6,538 bases of DNA from Methylococcaceae bacterium. GTDB taxonomy: Bacteria; Pseudomonadota; Gammaproteobacteria; Methylococcales; Methylomonadaceae. The DNA is taken from positions 1 through 6,538 of the forward strand of contig CANNLO010000277.1 in NCBI GenBank assembly GCA_947505055.1. The letters are read 5' to 3'. The number at the start of each line of letters is the position of its first letter. Within the stretch, counting starts at the first letter, position 1. The notes under the pieces were generated by a model. The model was not told the DNA's origin. It saw only the letters and a list, made by a program, of their open reading frames with translations, and did not search any database. This document shows positions 1-4,432 of the stretch, one piece after another. The translations under genes were made by a program, and so were the position numbers.

Positions 1-2
1 CA

Positions 3-149
3 GGCGAAACCAGCATCAATCAAGCTAAAGTGGTATCAAACCTTGCCAATGGCATGATTAACAGTGTACTAGCCGAAATTATGGCTACTAAAGCACTTCC
101 TGATAACCCCAATAAGGCGATTGAACGTGACTACATCGACATTGAGTAA
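3..149 (+). CDS. 3' end of a small phage protein (5' end outside window)
   Basis: An open frame enters from the left edge and gives 48 residues before a TAA. It contains an amphipathic helix-like stretch, INQAKVVSNLANGMINSVLAEI (shown here in part as QAKVVSNLANGMINSVL), followed by a polar tail ending DYIDIE. From memory, the pattern Ala-Lys-x-Val-x-x-Leu-Ala-x-x-Met/Ile-Ile-Asn resembles a family of small phage proteins of unknown function found in early regions. I do not assign a function. The last 23 bases overlap the start of the next gene in another frame, which points to translational coupling. The start codon is not in the window, so the length is unknown. Confidence 0.6.
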   Translation, partial: GETSINQAKVVSNLANGMINSVLAEIMATKALPDNPNKAIERDYIDIE

Positions 150-603
150 TGCTGAATATCACAGAGCTTGGCGTGATGCTAACCCTGAAAAATTGGCTGC
201 ATCACGCAAAGCATATACTAAAGCTAACCGTGAAAAATTGACTGCGTATAAAAAAGCTTACTACGCAGCAAACATTGAAAAAGTGGTTGCAAATGGGAAA
301 GCTTACTACGCAGCAAACATTGAAAAAGTGGCTACATATAAAAAAGCTTACCAAGCAGCTAACCGTGAAAAATTGGCGGCAAATAAAAAAGCTTACCAAG
401 CAGCTAACCGTGAAAAGGTTAAGGCTTCAAGCAAAGCATATAATAAAGCTAATCCCCAAACAAGCATAATAAATGATATAGCTAGAAAATATAAACTTTC
501 AGTGACTGTAATTAGGGGTTTAGCTCCTCAAGAGTTAATAGAAGTTAAAATACTACAATTACAACTGTACAGGCTGATAAATGCTAGAGCGGAGGCATCA
601 TGA
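127..603 (+). CDS. Repeat protein A: six 15-residue KAY/AN/EK repeats plus a C-terminal helical domain
   Basis: Function unknown. I place the start at GTG 127 because the paralogous gene at 600 begins with the same bases from that point (ACTACATCGACATTGAGT after the start codon). A TTG at 121 is in frame but has no counterpart there. A weak AAGG lies at 114-117. The protein is 158 residues. A short N-terminus is followed by six 15-residue units of the form K-A-Y-x-x-A-N-x-E-K-x-x-A-x-x (about residues 13-102), which are very Lys/Ala-rich and probably helical. A C-terminal segment then contains APQELIEVKILQLQLYRLI. Similar Lys-Ala-Tyr repeats occur in phage proteins next to nuclease domains, but no HNH or endonuclease VII residues are visible here. 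The stop overlaps the start of its paralogue (ATGA). A DNA- or protein-binding role is only a guess from charge. Confidence 0.75.
   Translation: MTTSTLSNAEYHRAWRDANPEKLAASRKAYTKANREKLTAYKKAYYAANIEKVVANGKAYYAANIEKVATYKKAYQAANREKLAANKKAYQAANREKVKASSKAYNKANPQTSIINDIARKYKLSVTVIRGLAPQELIEVKILQLQLYRLINARAEAS
163..456 (+). repeat. 45-bp tandem coding repeat, six units plus a partial
   Basis: Six in-frame 45-base units run from 163 to 432, with a partial seventh to about 456. Each encodes a 15-residue unit starting Lys/Arg-Ala-Tyr/Trp. The central units are closest: AAAGCTTAC opens several of them, and CAGCAAACATTGAAAAAGTGG occurs twice exactly 45 bases apart. Unit number differs from the paralogue downstream, as expected if slippage or unequal crossing-over changes copy number. 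Confidence 0.9.
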
Positions 604-932
604 CTACATCGACATTGAGTAGAGCTGAATACTTGAAAGCTTACCGTAAAGCTAACGCTGAAAAAAATAGAACTTGGGCAAAAGCTAATTATAAAGCTAA
701 CCGCGAAAAAGCGGACGCTAGAACCAAAGCTTATTATGCAGCTAACCCTGAAAAAGCAGCTTCCCGCTGCAAAGCTTACCGTGACGCTAACCCCCAAGCA
801 AACGCATTAGACATTATGGCTATTAAAAGTAAAGTTTCAATTCCTGAAATCAGGAATTTAGTTCCTCAAGAGCTAATAGAAGTTAAAGTATTACAAATAC
901 AACTGCACAGGCTGATACATGCTAGAGCGTGA
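600..932 (+). CDS. Repeat protein B: shorter paralogue with three 15-residue repeats
   Basis: This 110-residue protein is a paralogue of the gene just upstream. Residues 1-7 (MTTSTLS) match the upstream protein, three 15-residue units follow (residues 13-57, for example KAYYAANPEKAASRC), and the C-terminal segment VPQELIEVKVLQIQLHRLIHARA is nearly the same (part shown: PQELIEVKVLQIQLHRLI). The start is well supported by GGAGG at 591-595 just before ATG 600. The ATG overlaps the upstream stop, and the last 14 bases overlap the following VRR-NUC start, so the three genes are probably translationally coupled. The shared ends with differing repeat number show a tandem gene duplication. Function unknown; the conserved C-terminal helix is the part most likely to bind a partner. 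Confidence 0.8.
   Translation: MTTSTLSRAEYLKAYRKANAEKNRTWAKANYKANREKADARTKAYYAANPEKAASRCKAYRDANPQANALDIMAIKSKVSIPEIRNLVPQELIEVKVLQIQLHRLIHARA
636..794 (+). repeat. 45-bp coding repeat, three units plus a partial
   Basis: Three in-frame 45-base units occupy 636-770 and a partial copy reaches about 794. They encode KAYRKANAEK, KANYKANREK and KAYYAANPEK type units. They are more diverged from each other than the units in the upstream paralogue, which hints that the upstream array has expanded more recently. Confidence 0.8.
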
Positions 933-1059
933 CATTGAAAAGCATTTCAAATGGGTAGTTGACGTACACGGAGGCAAGACCTTCAAGTTTACTTCACCTA
1001 CCCAACGAGGTGTAGCTGATCGAATTGCTTGCATGTCAGATGGACGCTGTTGGTTCGTG
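919..1059 (+). repeat. Direct repeat, left copy (VRR-NUC 5' end)
   Basis: This 141-base segment is repeated at 2526-2666 with no gaps and about 18 mismatches by hand count. The left edge of homology is at or next to ATGCTAGA and the right edge is at GGTTCGT. The two copies bracket the small membrane gene and the methyltransferase. Confidence 0.9.
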
Positions 1060-1063
1060 GTAA

Positions 1064-1091
1064 GCTACACCCTCACTAAACGAAACGAGAG
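1064..1091 (+). promoter_or_regulatory. Possible T3-type phage promoter core
   Basis: The 12 bases ACCCTCACTAAA at 1069-1080 are identical to positions -12 to -1 of the phage T3 RNA polymerase promoter as I remember it. The AT-rich upstream part (-17 to -13) matches poorly, and the base at +1 would be C rather than G. It lies in the short non-homologous stretch after the VRR-NUC break, just before the small membrane gene, so a cassette promoter would make sense. No single-subunit RNA polymerase gene is in the window and I found no second good copy. Treat it as a weak candidate. Confidence 0.2.
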
Positions 1092-1096
1092 TAAAC

Positions 1097-1306
1097 ATGA
1101 ACAATAAAACAGCAATCATATTAATACTATCTGCTTTTACATTAGGTGGATTTATTGGCGCAACCTTTACAAAAGAGGGGCGCGTAATCCACAAAACAGG
1201 CTCTGGCATGTTTATCATCGACAAAGGAGTAAAAGGTGATGAACGTATCTACCAGGTATTGGAACTGCCAACCAATGTCACTTCTTTCGTGACGCTGAGA
1301 GAATAA
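1097..1306 (+). CDS. Small single-pass membrane protein
   Basis: This 69-residue protein has a hydrophobic N-terminal segment (about residues 5-24, AIILILSAFTLGGFIGATF) after the short polar MNNKT. A soluble tail follows containing EGRVIHKTGSG and ERIYQVLELP. No lipobox Cys and no clear signal-peptidase site are seen, so an N-terminal membrane anchor is the likeliest topology. The start is supported by GAGAG at 1087-1091. It ends six bases before the methyltransferase start and seems to be part of the same inserted cassette between the VRR-NUC copies. Small proteins of this kind are common in phage genomes. I do not recognise a specific function. Confidence 0.6.
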   Translation: MNNKTAIILILSAFTLGGFIGATFTKEGRVIHKTGSGMFIIDKGVKGDERIYQVLELPTNVTSFVTLRE

Positions 1307-1311
1307 ACGAC

Positions 1312-2532
1312 ATGGGGACTTATTATAATGAATTTGATCCTAAAGCCGCTCAATGGCTTAGACAATTAATTAAAAATGGCGTGATAGCCGATGGAGAAGT
1401 AGATGAACGAAGCATTATTGACGTACAAGCAGACGACCTTAGAGGATTTACTCAGCACCATTTCTTTGCAGGAATTGGCGGCTGGAGTTACGCACTCAGA
1501 CTTGCAGGATGGGATGATACTCGACCTGTTTGCACGGCCAGTCTACCCTGCCAACCATTCAGCGTTGCAGGAGCGCAAAAAGGAGTTGATGACGAACGAC
1601 ATTTGTTACCGCACTTTATCGAACTCGTTAAGCAGTGCAATTTTCAAACAATTTTTGGCGAACAAGTACCTGGCGCAATTAAGCACGGCTGGCTCGATGA
1701 TTTATGTACTGAAATGGAGCGAGAAAAGTACCGAGTTGGGCAGATCGTACTTACAGCAGCAGGCGAGGGTGCGCCCCATATCCGACAAAGATTGTACTGG
1801 GTGGCCGACAGCATCAACACGGGATCACAAGGGTGGCTATCAGGGTGGCAGGATCAGGAACGGGAAGCTGTCAGTGGACACGCTGGATGTAGCGGCACAG
1901 TTAGGGGGTTATCCGACCCCGAAAACAGGAACGGGCAGCCCGAATCACAACTCACCGCAAGTAGTAGCAGGGAATCATGGAATCAATTTGGAGGGGATGG
2001 CTCATGTGATGGGATGGGCAACACCAAATTGCATGGACACGATGCCAGTACGGTCGGACGAAGCCTTAGCGAGAGCAAAATTGAAAGCGGGATGCTCAAA
2101 TCTGAAGGATCAAATACCACTCAGCAGATGGGCAACACCGAACACGATGGACACTTTACCAGTCAGATCACCGCAAGCGATGTACATCCAAGCACGGAAT
2201 GGTGGCAGAACGGGGAGAACCTTTCCGGGCAATCTTCGGGAGCAAGTGGACGAAACGATGCAACAAGTCTATCAGGATGCCAAAGCGGACGCACAGAATG
2301 GTCTGACCCAGACTGGCTATACTACCGAGACAAAAAGTACAGGCCAATTAAACCCAGCATTGAGCCGCTGGCTTATGGGCTTCCCAGAGGAGTGGGATAT
2401 AGCAGCGATCCAAGCGAATCGATTAATGTTGACAACACGCAAGAAGCGAGAGTTATGCGATTAAAAGGCTATGGCAATGCAATAGTGCCACAGGTTGCCG
2501 CATCATTTATTCAAGCATTTATGCAATGCTAG
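1312..2532 (+). CDS. C5-cytosine DNA methyltransferase
   Basis: The enzyme would transfer a methyl group from S-adenosylmethionine to C5 of cytosine in phage DNA, probably as protection against host restriction. In the 406 residues I see motif I FFAGIGG (51-57), motif IV PCQPFS with the nucleophile Cys80, a motif VI variant GEQV (116-119, where most families have ENV), motif VIII APHIRQRLYWVA (154-165) and the C-terminal GYGNAIVPQVA (386-396). The N-terminus YYNEFDPKAAQWLRQLI and the length fit the phage/prophage type, so the gene looks complete. Residues about 166-330, where the target-recognition domain should be, are rich in Gly, Ser, Asn and Thr with repeated GNT-type motifs; a second gene overlaps this whole region. 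GAGAGAA at 1297-1303 is a plausible ribosome site. The last seven bases overlap the VRR-NUC start. Target sequence unknown. Confidence 0.92.
   Translation: MGTYYNEFDPKAAQWLRQLIKNGVIADGEVDERSIIDVQADDLRGFTQHHFFAGIGGWSYALRLAGWDDTRPVCTASLPCQPFSVAGAQKGVDDERHLLPHFIELVKQCNFQTIFGEQVPGAIKHGWLDDLCTEMEREKYRVGQIVLTAAGEGAPHIRQRLYWVADSINTGSQGWLSGWQDQEREAVSGHAGCSGTVRGLSDPENRNGQPESQLTASSSRESWNQFGGDGSCDGMGNTKLHGHDASTVGRSLSESKIESGMLKSEGSNTTQQMGNTEHDGHFTSQITASDVHPSTEWWQNGENLSGQSSGASGRNDATSLSGCQSGRTEWSDPDWLYYRDKKYRPIKPSIEPLAYGLPRGVGYSSDPSESINVDNTQEARVMRLKGYGNAIVPQVAASFIQAFMQC
1393..1399 (+). promoter_or_regulatory. Shine-Dalgarno site inside the methyltransferase gene
   Basis: GGAGAAG lies six bases after its GGAG core from ATG 1403. 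It is one of the better ribosome sites in the window and serves only the overlapping frame, so it supports separate translation of the internal gene. Confidence 0.55.
1403..2464 (+). CDS. Overlapping phage protein of the WPTP/LMGFP type, nested in the methyltransferase gene
   Basis: A 353-residue ORF in the +1 frame relative to the methyltransferase lies wholly inside it. I think both are translated. It has a good ribosome site (GGAG 1393-1396). Its sequence resembles a phage protein type I recall from genomes with such methyltransferases: DGMILDLFARPVYPANHS (36-53), STAGSMIYVLKW (94-105), repeated Trp/Tyr-x-Thr-Pro units (GWPTASTRD 133, GYPTPKTGT 169, GWATPNCMDT 204, RWATPNTMDT 242) and LNPALSRWLMGFPEEW (316-331). 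Two units are better preserved in this frame (13 of 17 residues) than in the methyltransferase frame (8 of 17), suggesting selection on this protein. Function is unknown; a role alongside the methyltransferase, such as specificity or regulation, is only inferred from the overlap. No membrane segments or known catalytic motif are seen. The alternative is a shadow ORF, which I consider less likely. Confidence 0.7.
   Translation: MNEALLTYKQTTLEDLLSTISLQELAAGVTHSDLQDGMILDLFARPVYPANHSALQERKKELMTNDICYRTLSNSLSSAIFKQFLANKYLAQLSTAGSMIYVLKWSEKSTELGRSYLQQQARVRPISDKDCTGWPTASTRDHKGGYQGGRIRNGKLSVDTLDVAAQLGGYPTPKTGTGSPNHNSPQVVAGNHGINLEGMAHVMGWATPNCMDTMPVRSDEALARAKLKAGCSNLKDQIPLSRWATPNTMDTLPVRSPQAMYIQARNGGRTGRTFPGNLREQVDETMQQVYQDAKADAQNGLTQTGYTTETKSTGQLNPALSRWLMGFPEEWDIAAIQANRLMLTTRKKRELCD
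2014..2172 (+). repeat. Imperfect direct repeat inside the overlapping genes
   Basis: A unit starting ATGGGCAACACC at 2014 recurs at 2128, a spacing of 114 bases. The copies then share ATGGACAC and CCAGT at the same offsets. In the nested frame they encode WATPNCMDTMPVRS and WATPNTMDTLPVRS; in the methyltransferase frame MGNTKLHGH and MGNTEHDGH. Confidence 0.8.
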
Positions 2533-2666
2533 AACGTGACATTGAAAAGCATTTCAAATGGGTAGTTGAAGTGAACGGAGGAAAGACGTATAAATTTACT
2601 TCACCTGCACATCGAGGCGTAGCTGATCGGATTGCTTGTCTGGCAGATGGACGCTGTTGGTTCGTA
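2526..2666 (+). repeat. Direct repeat, right copy (VRR-NUC 5' end)
   Basis: This is the right-hand partner of the 141-base repeat at 919-1059. Many of the roughly 18 differences are silent, so the two copies either diverged under coding selection or were brought together from two related phages. Confidence 0.9.
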
Positions 2667-2831
2667 GAACTTAAAACAAAAGGTGGACGCTTATCGGAAT
2701 TACAAAAATTATTTGCACAAGAAATGATAAGACTCAATCAAAACTACGCCTGCCTTTGGACAATCGAGCAGATTGATGATTGGTCAGCAGAACATTTAGG
2801 TTATAGATACATAGGGGAAATGGAATGGTAG
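2526..2831 (+). CDS. VRR-NUC domain nuclease
   Basis: This 101-residue stand-alone VRR-NUC protein belongs to the PD-(D/E)XK nuclease fold. Visible features are an N-terminal MLERDIEKHF helix, KFTSP (23-27), GVAD with Asp34, and WFVELKTK with Glu48 and Lys50 as the expected metal and catalytic residues, followed by Gln60 in a helix. The length is normal for phage single-domain members. Known relatives cut structured DNA or act in replication and recombination, so a role in processing branched phage DNA is likely but not shown. The ATG overlaps the methyltransferase stop by seven bases (ATGCTAG) and has no clear Shine-Dalgarno sequence, so translation probably depends on coupling. A broken copy of its 5' half lies upstream at 919. 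Confidence 0.9.
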   Translation: MLERDIEKHFKWVVEVNGGKTYKFTSPAHRGVADRIACLADGRCWFVELKTKGGRLSELQKLFAQEMIRLNQNYACLWTIEQIDDWSAEHLGYRYIGEMEW

Positions 2832-2998
2832 ATCAAGATATAGATTGGCTGTACGAACAAGTAGTAAAAGGCGGCCTTAAACGTCCGACTGAGAAACAGG
2901 AAGATGAATTTGATTACTTAGTCAGCCGCTACAAACGCATGAACGGCTTATCCACGGCATCAGCTAGAACTAAAGCTTTCAAGGAAGTTATGGTATGA
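2825..2998 (+). CDS. Small acidic/basic phage protein, 57 residues
   Basis: This short gene fills the gap between the nuclease and the next gene. It starts at ATG 2825, preceded by AGGGG at 2813-2817 with good spacing, overlaps the VRR-NUC stop by seven bases, and its TGA overlaps the next ATG. The 57 residues begin MVDQDIDWLYEQVVKGG and contain QEDEFDYLVSRYKRMNG, probably two helices. No motif that I recognise. The tight packing and ribosome site are the evidence that it is real. Confidence 0.7.
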   Translation: MVDQDIDWLYEQVVKGGLKRPTEKQEDEFDYLVSRYKRMNGLSTASARTKAFKEVMV

Positions 2999-3462
2999 GC
3001 GCACAAGAACTACAACGTCAAAGAAGCTTTACCTACTACAATAAGAATCGAATTGCCATTAATGAACGTGTCCGCTTGAAACGCCTCAACACCCGTTTAA
3101 GTGTAGACGGTATCCGGCCTATTGCTCGATTTAACATCACTAAGAAAGAAATACTAACGCTAATCGGTATTAAAGCTTTAACGCTCGACAAGATTGTCAA
3201 AGACGCGCGTTACTGTATGCCTAAGCACACTAGCACCCACATGGACGGTACAGTCCTCTATAACCGCGCTGAGATCATGGACTGGCTTCCTTATATAAGA
3301 GAAGTCTGCGCGTTCATGTACAAACGTCCGGTTATTAAGATTACCGGAATGGCCGCACAAGTAGTCCAGTTCATGCACCGCAGTAAGGACATGGAACTGT
3401 ACTGCGATGACTCCAGGCGCAGAATGATGGACGGGAGGTCTAAAAATGGTCAGGGATATTGA
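2995..3462 (+). CDS. Putative DNA-binding protein with an AlpA/MerR-like HTH segment
   Basis: The protein has 155 residues. A very basic N-terminus (about 1-45, many Arg/Lys) precedes a segment ITKKEILTLIGI (48-59) and a second element ending YNRAEIMDWLPYIRE (89-103). This order (helix-turn-helix, short insert, then a xRxEIxxWL helix) resembles winged HTH domains of the AlpA/excisionase kind, but the middle is longer than usual, so the match is tentative. The C-terminal 50 residues have no motif I recognise. AAGGAAG at 2981-2987 supports the start. The last 17 bases overlap the next gene, also a likely HTH protein. A regulatory or accessory DNA-binding role is inferred from these features only. 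Confidence 0.6.
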   Translation: MSAQELQRQRSFTYYNKNRIAINERVRLKRLNTRLSVDGIRPIARFNITKKEILTLIGIKALTLDKIVKDARYCMPKHTSTHMDGTVLYNRAEIMDWLPYIREVCAFMYKRPVIKITGMAAQVVQFMHRSKDMELYCDDSRRRMMDGRSKNGQGY

Positions 3463-3691
3463 TTTTGCGCTAATGATTCAGGTGCTTTACGGAAAAGGGG
3501 TTAGCTTGGCAGAGATTGCTAGGAAAACTGACATTGCAGTAAGTACCTTGTCTTGTGTCAAACAGGAAACTAAGAACCCATCAGCAGGATGGCATGAAGC
3601 TATTAATCTTCTTGATTATTGGCTTAAGGCAACTGGTGAAAACCCTCCGAGGGTTGGCGATCATATTAGTGTTGAGGTGTGTGATGAGTAA
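3446..3691 (+). CDS. Small helix-turn-helix protein
   Basis: This 81-residue protein carries a clear HTH-like stretch, VSLAEIARKTDIAVSTLSCV (19-38), with the expected Ala-x-x-x-Gly/Thr turn pattern of Xre/Cro-type or resolvase-type domains. It is followed by WHEAINLLDYWLKATG, which may be a packing or dimer helix. It probably binds DNA as a small regulator, but its target is unknown. The start ATG 3446 has a strong GGGAGG at 3433-3438 inside the previous gene. A 6-base inverted repeat (AACCCT-CCG-AGGGTT) lies at 3641-3655 in its 3' coding part. The stop overlaps the next start region by eight bases. Confidence 0.7.
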   Translation: MVRDIDFALMIQVLYGKGVSLAEIARKTDIAVSTLSCVKQETKNPSAGWHEAINLLDYWLKATGENPPRVGDHISVEVCDE

Positions 3692-4037
3692 TGAAAGAGA
3701 TTTATTAATGAGAGTAAAAGTGTTATTAGAATGCGTAGACACAGCACCTTTGCAAGATCAAGCTGATTTAGCTATTAAAGAAATACAAGAACTCCTCCAA
3801 CCTGAGTCATTTATGTTTAAAGATAGGGAATTGACTGGCTCACTTATCGTTCATGATGATATGTATAAGAAAGGTTATGCGCAAGCGGAGTTTCATTTAA
3901 AACGTGAGCCTTTGAGTGATCAAGAAGTTATAGCTAAATATAAAGATATCGCACTAGATAACCCACTATATGTGCCATCTTATTATGCCGGCTTTAGAGA
4001 TGCAGAAAAAGCACACGGCATTGGAGGTGGGGAATGA
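3684..4037 (+). CDS. Conserved-looking small phage protein with an FRDAEKAHGI end
   Basis: I start this gene at ATG 3684, giving 117 residues beginning MSNERDLLMRVK. GAGG at 3674-3677 is well placed, and earlier in-frame ATGs lie deep inside the HTH gene with no ribosome site. The C-terminal half has EPLSDQEVIAKYKDIA and then YYAGFRDAEKAHGIGGGE. The pattern 'LSDEEI ... FRxAExAHGI' is familiar from small phage proteins of unknown function. No enzyme motif or membrane segment is visible. The stop overlaps the next ATG by four bases, which couples it to the queD-like gene. Confidence 0.7.
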   Translation: MSNERDLLMRVKVLLECVDTAPLQDQADLAIKEIQELLQPESFMFKDRELTGSLIVHDDMYKKGYAQAEFHLKREPLSDQEVIAKYKDIALDNPLYVPSYYAGFRDAEKAHGIGGGE

Positions 4038-4432
4038 GTAATAATTGGCAATTATCTAGGATTGGCAAAGAATATAGTTTTTGTGCAGCTCACAAGTTAC
4101 CAATGGTTGACGAGTTGCACCCTTGCTACAGGTTGCACGGGCATAATTACATTGTTGAAATAGAAATTCGAGGAGAAATAGCACCAAATGGATTCTGTAA
4201 TGGGGTTGATTTTAATAGTATAGATAAAGAAATGAAGCCTTTGATTGATAAACTAGACCATCAATATTTGAATGATTTTATTGACAACCCAACTGCTGAA
4301 AATATAGCTAAATGGTTTTTAGATAACATAAAAACAAAAATATATTTTAGTGCTAAAGTTTGCGAAACACCTAAATGTTGGGCGATGGTTATAGCTAATG
4401 AAGGATTATTTAAAAAGGTTCATAGGGAATGA
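4034..4432 (+). CDS. queD: QueD-like 6-carboxytetrahydropterin synthase
   Basis: This 132-residue member of the 6-pyruvoyl-tetrahydropterin synthase family would convert dihydroneopterin triphosphate to 6-carboxytetrahydropterin, the second step toward the 7-deazaguanine precursor preQ0. Zinc ligands are seen as His20 (CAAHKL) and His35/His37 (LHGHNY), with the catalytic Cys31 four residues before the first of that pair as in QueD. Asp75-His76 (LDHQYLND), PTAENIAKWF (86-95) and Glu111 complete the family pattern. The length is near normal. It sits between a small phage gene and a TGT/DpdA-like gene, overlapping each by four bases. That pairing suggests deazaguanine modification of phage DNA or support of host tRNA queuosine. 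FolE, QueE and QueC are not in the window and may be elsewhere or come from the host. Confidence 0.88.
   Translation: MSNNWQLSRIGKEYSFCAAHKLPMVDELHPCYRLHGHNYIVEIEIRGEIAPNGFCNGVDFNSIDKEMKPLIDKLDHQYLNDFIDNPTAENIAKWFLDNIKTKIYFSAKVCETPKCWAMVIANEGLFKKVHRE

Larger units (their letters stand above)
919..1107 (+). pseudogene. Truncated VRR-NUC nuclease (5' duplicate without the catalytic ELK)
   Basis: The first 47 codons are a diverged copy of the intact VRR-NUC gene at 2526: by hand, 40 of 47 residues are identical, including MLERDIEKHFKWVV, KFTSP and GVADRIAC. Homology stops abruptly after CWFV. The intact protein continues ELKTKGG, supplying the Glu and Lys of the PD-(D/E)XK active site, whereas this copy continues VSYTLTKRNESKHEQ and ends. 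Asp34 is kept but the Glu-x-Lys pair and the C-terminal half are lost, so it should not be an active nuclease. The start codon and the overlap with the upstream gene are preserved, so a 62-residue peptide could still be made. A role as a dimerisation partner or inhibitor cannot be excluded, but a remnant of recombination is simpler. Confidence 0.8.

Noticed and set aside
121..126. TTG 121 as start of repeat protein A
   Set aside because: The paralogue at 600 starts at the codon equivalent to GTG 127; the two extra codons have no counterpart.
163..432. Regular repeats that might be taken for a CRISPR array
   Set aside because: The units are contiguous 45-base in-frame coding repeats without spacers, within an open gene.
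275..469. 64-codon + strand ORF in another frame of repeat gene A
   Set aside because: It arises from the periodic repeat and has no ribosome site or recognisable sequence, unlike the nested ORF in the methyltransferase.
202..797. Minus-strand ORFs of 65 and 89 codons across the repeat genes
   Set aside because: They are reverse shadows of the Lys/Ala-rich repeats, giving Phe/Ser/Val-rich products with no ribosome sites or family likeness.
1312..2532. Frameshift or sequencing error explaining the two frames in the methyltransferase region
   Set aside because: The methyltransferase frame is intact from start to stop with motifs at both ends, so no frame change is needed.
3641..3655. Inverted repeat AACCCT-CCG-AGGGTT as a terminator
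   Set aside because: It has a short stem, lies inside the HTH coding sequence and has no T-tract after it; an operator role is possible but unsupported.
3555..3683. 5' extension of the 117-residue gene to ATG 3555
   Set aside because: It would overlap the HTH gene for well over 100 bases and lacks a ribosome site, while ATG 3684 has a well-spaced GAGG.
3960..3970. T7-like CACTATA
   Set aside because: It is a short match within a coding sequence, with the rest of the promoter pattern absent.
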